In this document: piece by piece, positions 5,834-6,687 of the stretch | Position numbering within the stretch: position 1 is the first letter of the stretch | How the letters are laid out: each line of letters opens with the position of its first letter | Assembly: GCA_009469665.1 (NCBI GenBank) | Contig: SSTB01000105.1 | Coordinates: 1-6,687, forward strand | Length of the DNA: 6,687 bases | DNA from: Azonexaceae bacterium | Lineage (GTDB): Bacteria > Pseudomonadota > Gammaproteobacteria > Burkholderiales > Rhodocyclaceae | Reading direction: 5' to 3' | Program-made: the position numbers and the translations under genes | Notes under the pieces: model-generated | What the model was told of the DNA's origin: nothing | The model's input: the letters and a program-made list of their open reading frames with translations, nothing else | The model's database searches: none

Positions 5834-6687
5834 CGTGGCAGGCAGGACTCGCCGGAGAACAATTCGGGGATGGATTCCCGTCGCCGCACCAGATGGGTCT
5901 GCTCACCGTCCACCAGAATTTCGGCGGCCCGGGGGCGGGTGTTGTAGTTGGAACTCATGGCCATGCCGTAGGCGCCGGCCGAGAGGACCGCCAGCAGGTC
6001 GCCGGGAGCCAGGGCCAGAGTCCGGTCCTGGCCGAGGAAGTCGCCGGTCTCGCAGACCGGCCCCACCACGTCCCAGGCGCGGGTTTCACCTGCATGTTCC
6101 ACCACCGGCACGATGTCGTGCCAAGCTTCGTACAGGGCGGGGCGCATGAGGTCGTTCATGGCGGCATCGACGATGGCGAAATTCTTCTCCTCGCCGGGCT
6201 TCAGGTATTCGACGCGGGTCAGCAGCACGCCGGCATTCCCCACCAGGCGGCGCCCCGGTTCGAGGACCACCTGGAGTCCCCGGCCCGAGAGGCGGTCGAG
6301 AAGGGGCGTCAGGTAGGCGGCCACGGTGGGCTGCTCCTGCCCCTCCCGGTAGCGGATGCCGAGGCCGCCGCCCAGGTCCAGGTGGCGAATGGCGACGCCG
6401 TCGGCGGCCAGCCGGTCGACCAGGGCGAGAATGCGGTCCAGCGCCTCGGTAAACGGAGAGGGATCGAGTAATTGGGAGCCGATGTGGCAGTCGATGCCGG
6501 TGACATTCAGATGGGGTAGAGCGGCGGCCCGCCGGTAGAGTTCGGCGGCCTGGTCGTAGGCGACGCCGAACTTCGCTTCCTTGAGACCGGTGGAGATGTA
6601 GGGGTGGGTCTTCGGGTCCACGTCGGGATTGACGCGCAGGCTGACCGGGGCGCGTGTGCCCAAAGAGCCCGCGACGGCGTCGAGACG
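5830..6687 (-). CDS. lysA: Diaminopimelate decarboxylase (N-terminal part outside window)
   Basis: LysA is the PLP-dependent cytoplasmic enzyme that decarboxylates meso-diaminopimelate to L-lysine, the last step of the DAP pathway. The frame is open to the window edge and gives 285 residues of a protein usually near 415-420, so about 130 N-terminal residues, including the catalytic PLP-binding lysine, lie off the window. Motifs in order: [19 protein letters not shown] (residues 16-34 of the fragment), DCHIGSQ (66-72), the phosphate-binding glycine run DLGGGLGI (104-111), [12 protein letters not shown] (142-153), [12 protein letters not shown] (211-222, carrying the active-site Cys212 supplied across the dimer), and [12 protein letters not shown] (238-249). 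All are intact, so the gene is expected to be functional. Its stop overlaps the adaptor gene's ATG. No lysR-type regulator is visible in the window. An in-frame TTG at 6663 is an internal codon, not a start. Confidence 0.97.
   Translation of the reverse strand, partial: RLDAVAGSLGTRAPVSLRVNPDVDPKTHPYISTGLKEAKFGVAYDQAAELYRRAAALPHLNVTGIDCHIGSQLLDPSPFTEALDRILALVDRLAADGVAIRHLDLGGGLGIRYREGQEQPTVAAYLTPLLDRLSGRGLQVVLEPGRRLVGNAGVLLTRVEYLKPGEEKNFAIVDAAMNDLMRPALYEAWHDIVPVVEHAGETRAWDVVGPVCETGDFLGQDRTLALAPGDLLAVLSAGAYGMAMSSNYNTRPRAAEILVDGEQTHLVRRRESIPELFSGESCLPR

Noticed and set aside
4739..5947. 402-codon open frame on the plus strand, antisense to the adaptor gene.
   Set aside because: The composition is Asp/Gly/Ala/Leu-rich without domain signs and it mirrors a well-supported adaptor gene. 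It has no sensible start context and is an antisense shadow.
5824..6471. 215-codon open frame on the plus strand opposite lysA.
   Set aside because: lysA motifs on the other strand are intact throughout; this frame has no recognisable domain and is a shadow.

Overview
The window looks like a piece of a high-GC proteobacterial chromosome. The HslU tail, the Hsp15 protein and LysA all have proteobacterial-type sequences. Strong G/C bias at third codon positions and the overall flavour suggest a betaproteobacterium, possibly Rhodocyclales, but the lineage is an inference from memory of the families and was not computed. Six protein-coding genes fill the window almost completely; only 3 bases (1659-1661) lie outside a gene. 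I see no RNA gene, mobile element, CRISPR array or phage remnant.

Plus strand, left part: the last 133 codons of hslU (ATPase/unfoldase of the HslVU protease) run directly into a 295-codon AEC-family membrane transporter, whose start overlaps the hslU stop. The transporter ends head-to-head with the minus-strand cluster, and the two stop codons overlap (1284-1289).

Minus strand, read from right to left: lysA (diaminopimelate decarboxylase, N-terminus outside the window), a periplasmic adaptor lipoprotein of an RND efflux pump, the 1025-residue RND inner-membrane pump, and hslR (Hsp15, S4-domain heat-shock protein that binds free 50S subunits). The first two junctions are 4-base ATGA overlaps and the third is a 3-base gap, so these four genes probably form one transcript. 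The adaptor and pump should act together as two parts of a tripartite drug or metabolite exporter. No outer-membrane channel gene and no local regulator is visible, so the pump probably borrows a TolC-type channel encoded elsewhere and follows the transcription of lysA.

I do not see a convincing new biological system. The points worth a second look are the linkage of a lysine-biosynthesis gene to an efflux pump and a ribosome-rescue gene, the loss of most AcrB-type aromatic drug-pocket residues in a pump whose proton-relay residues are intact, the pump and hslR sharing one reading frame across a single stop codon, and the overlapping convergent stops with no room for an intergenic terminator.
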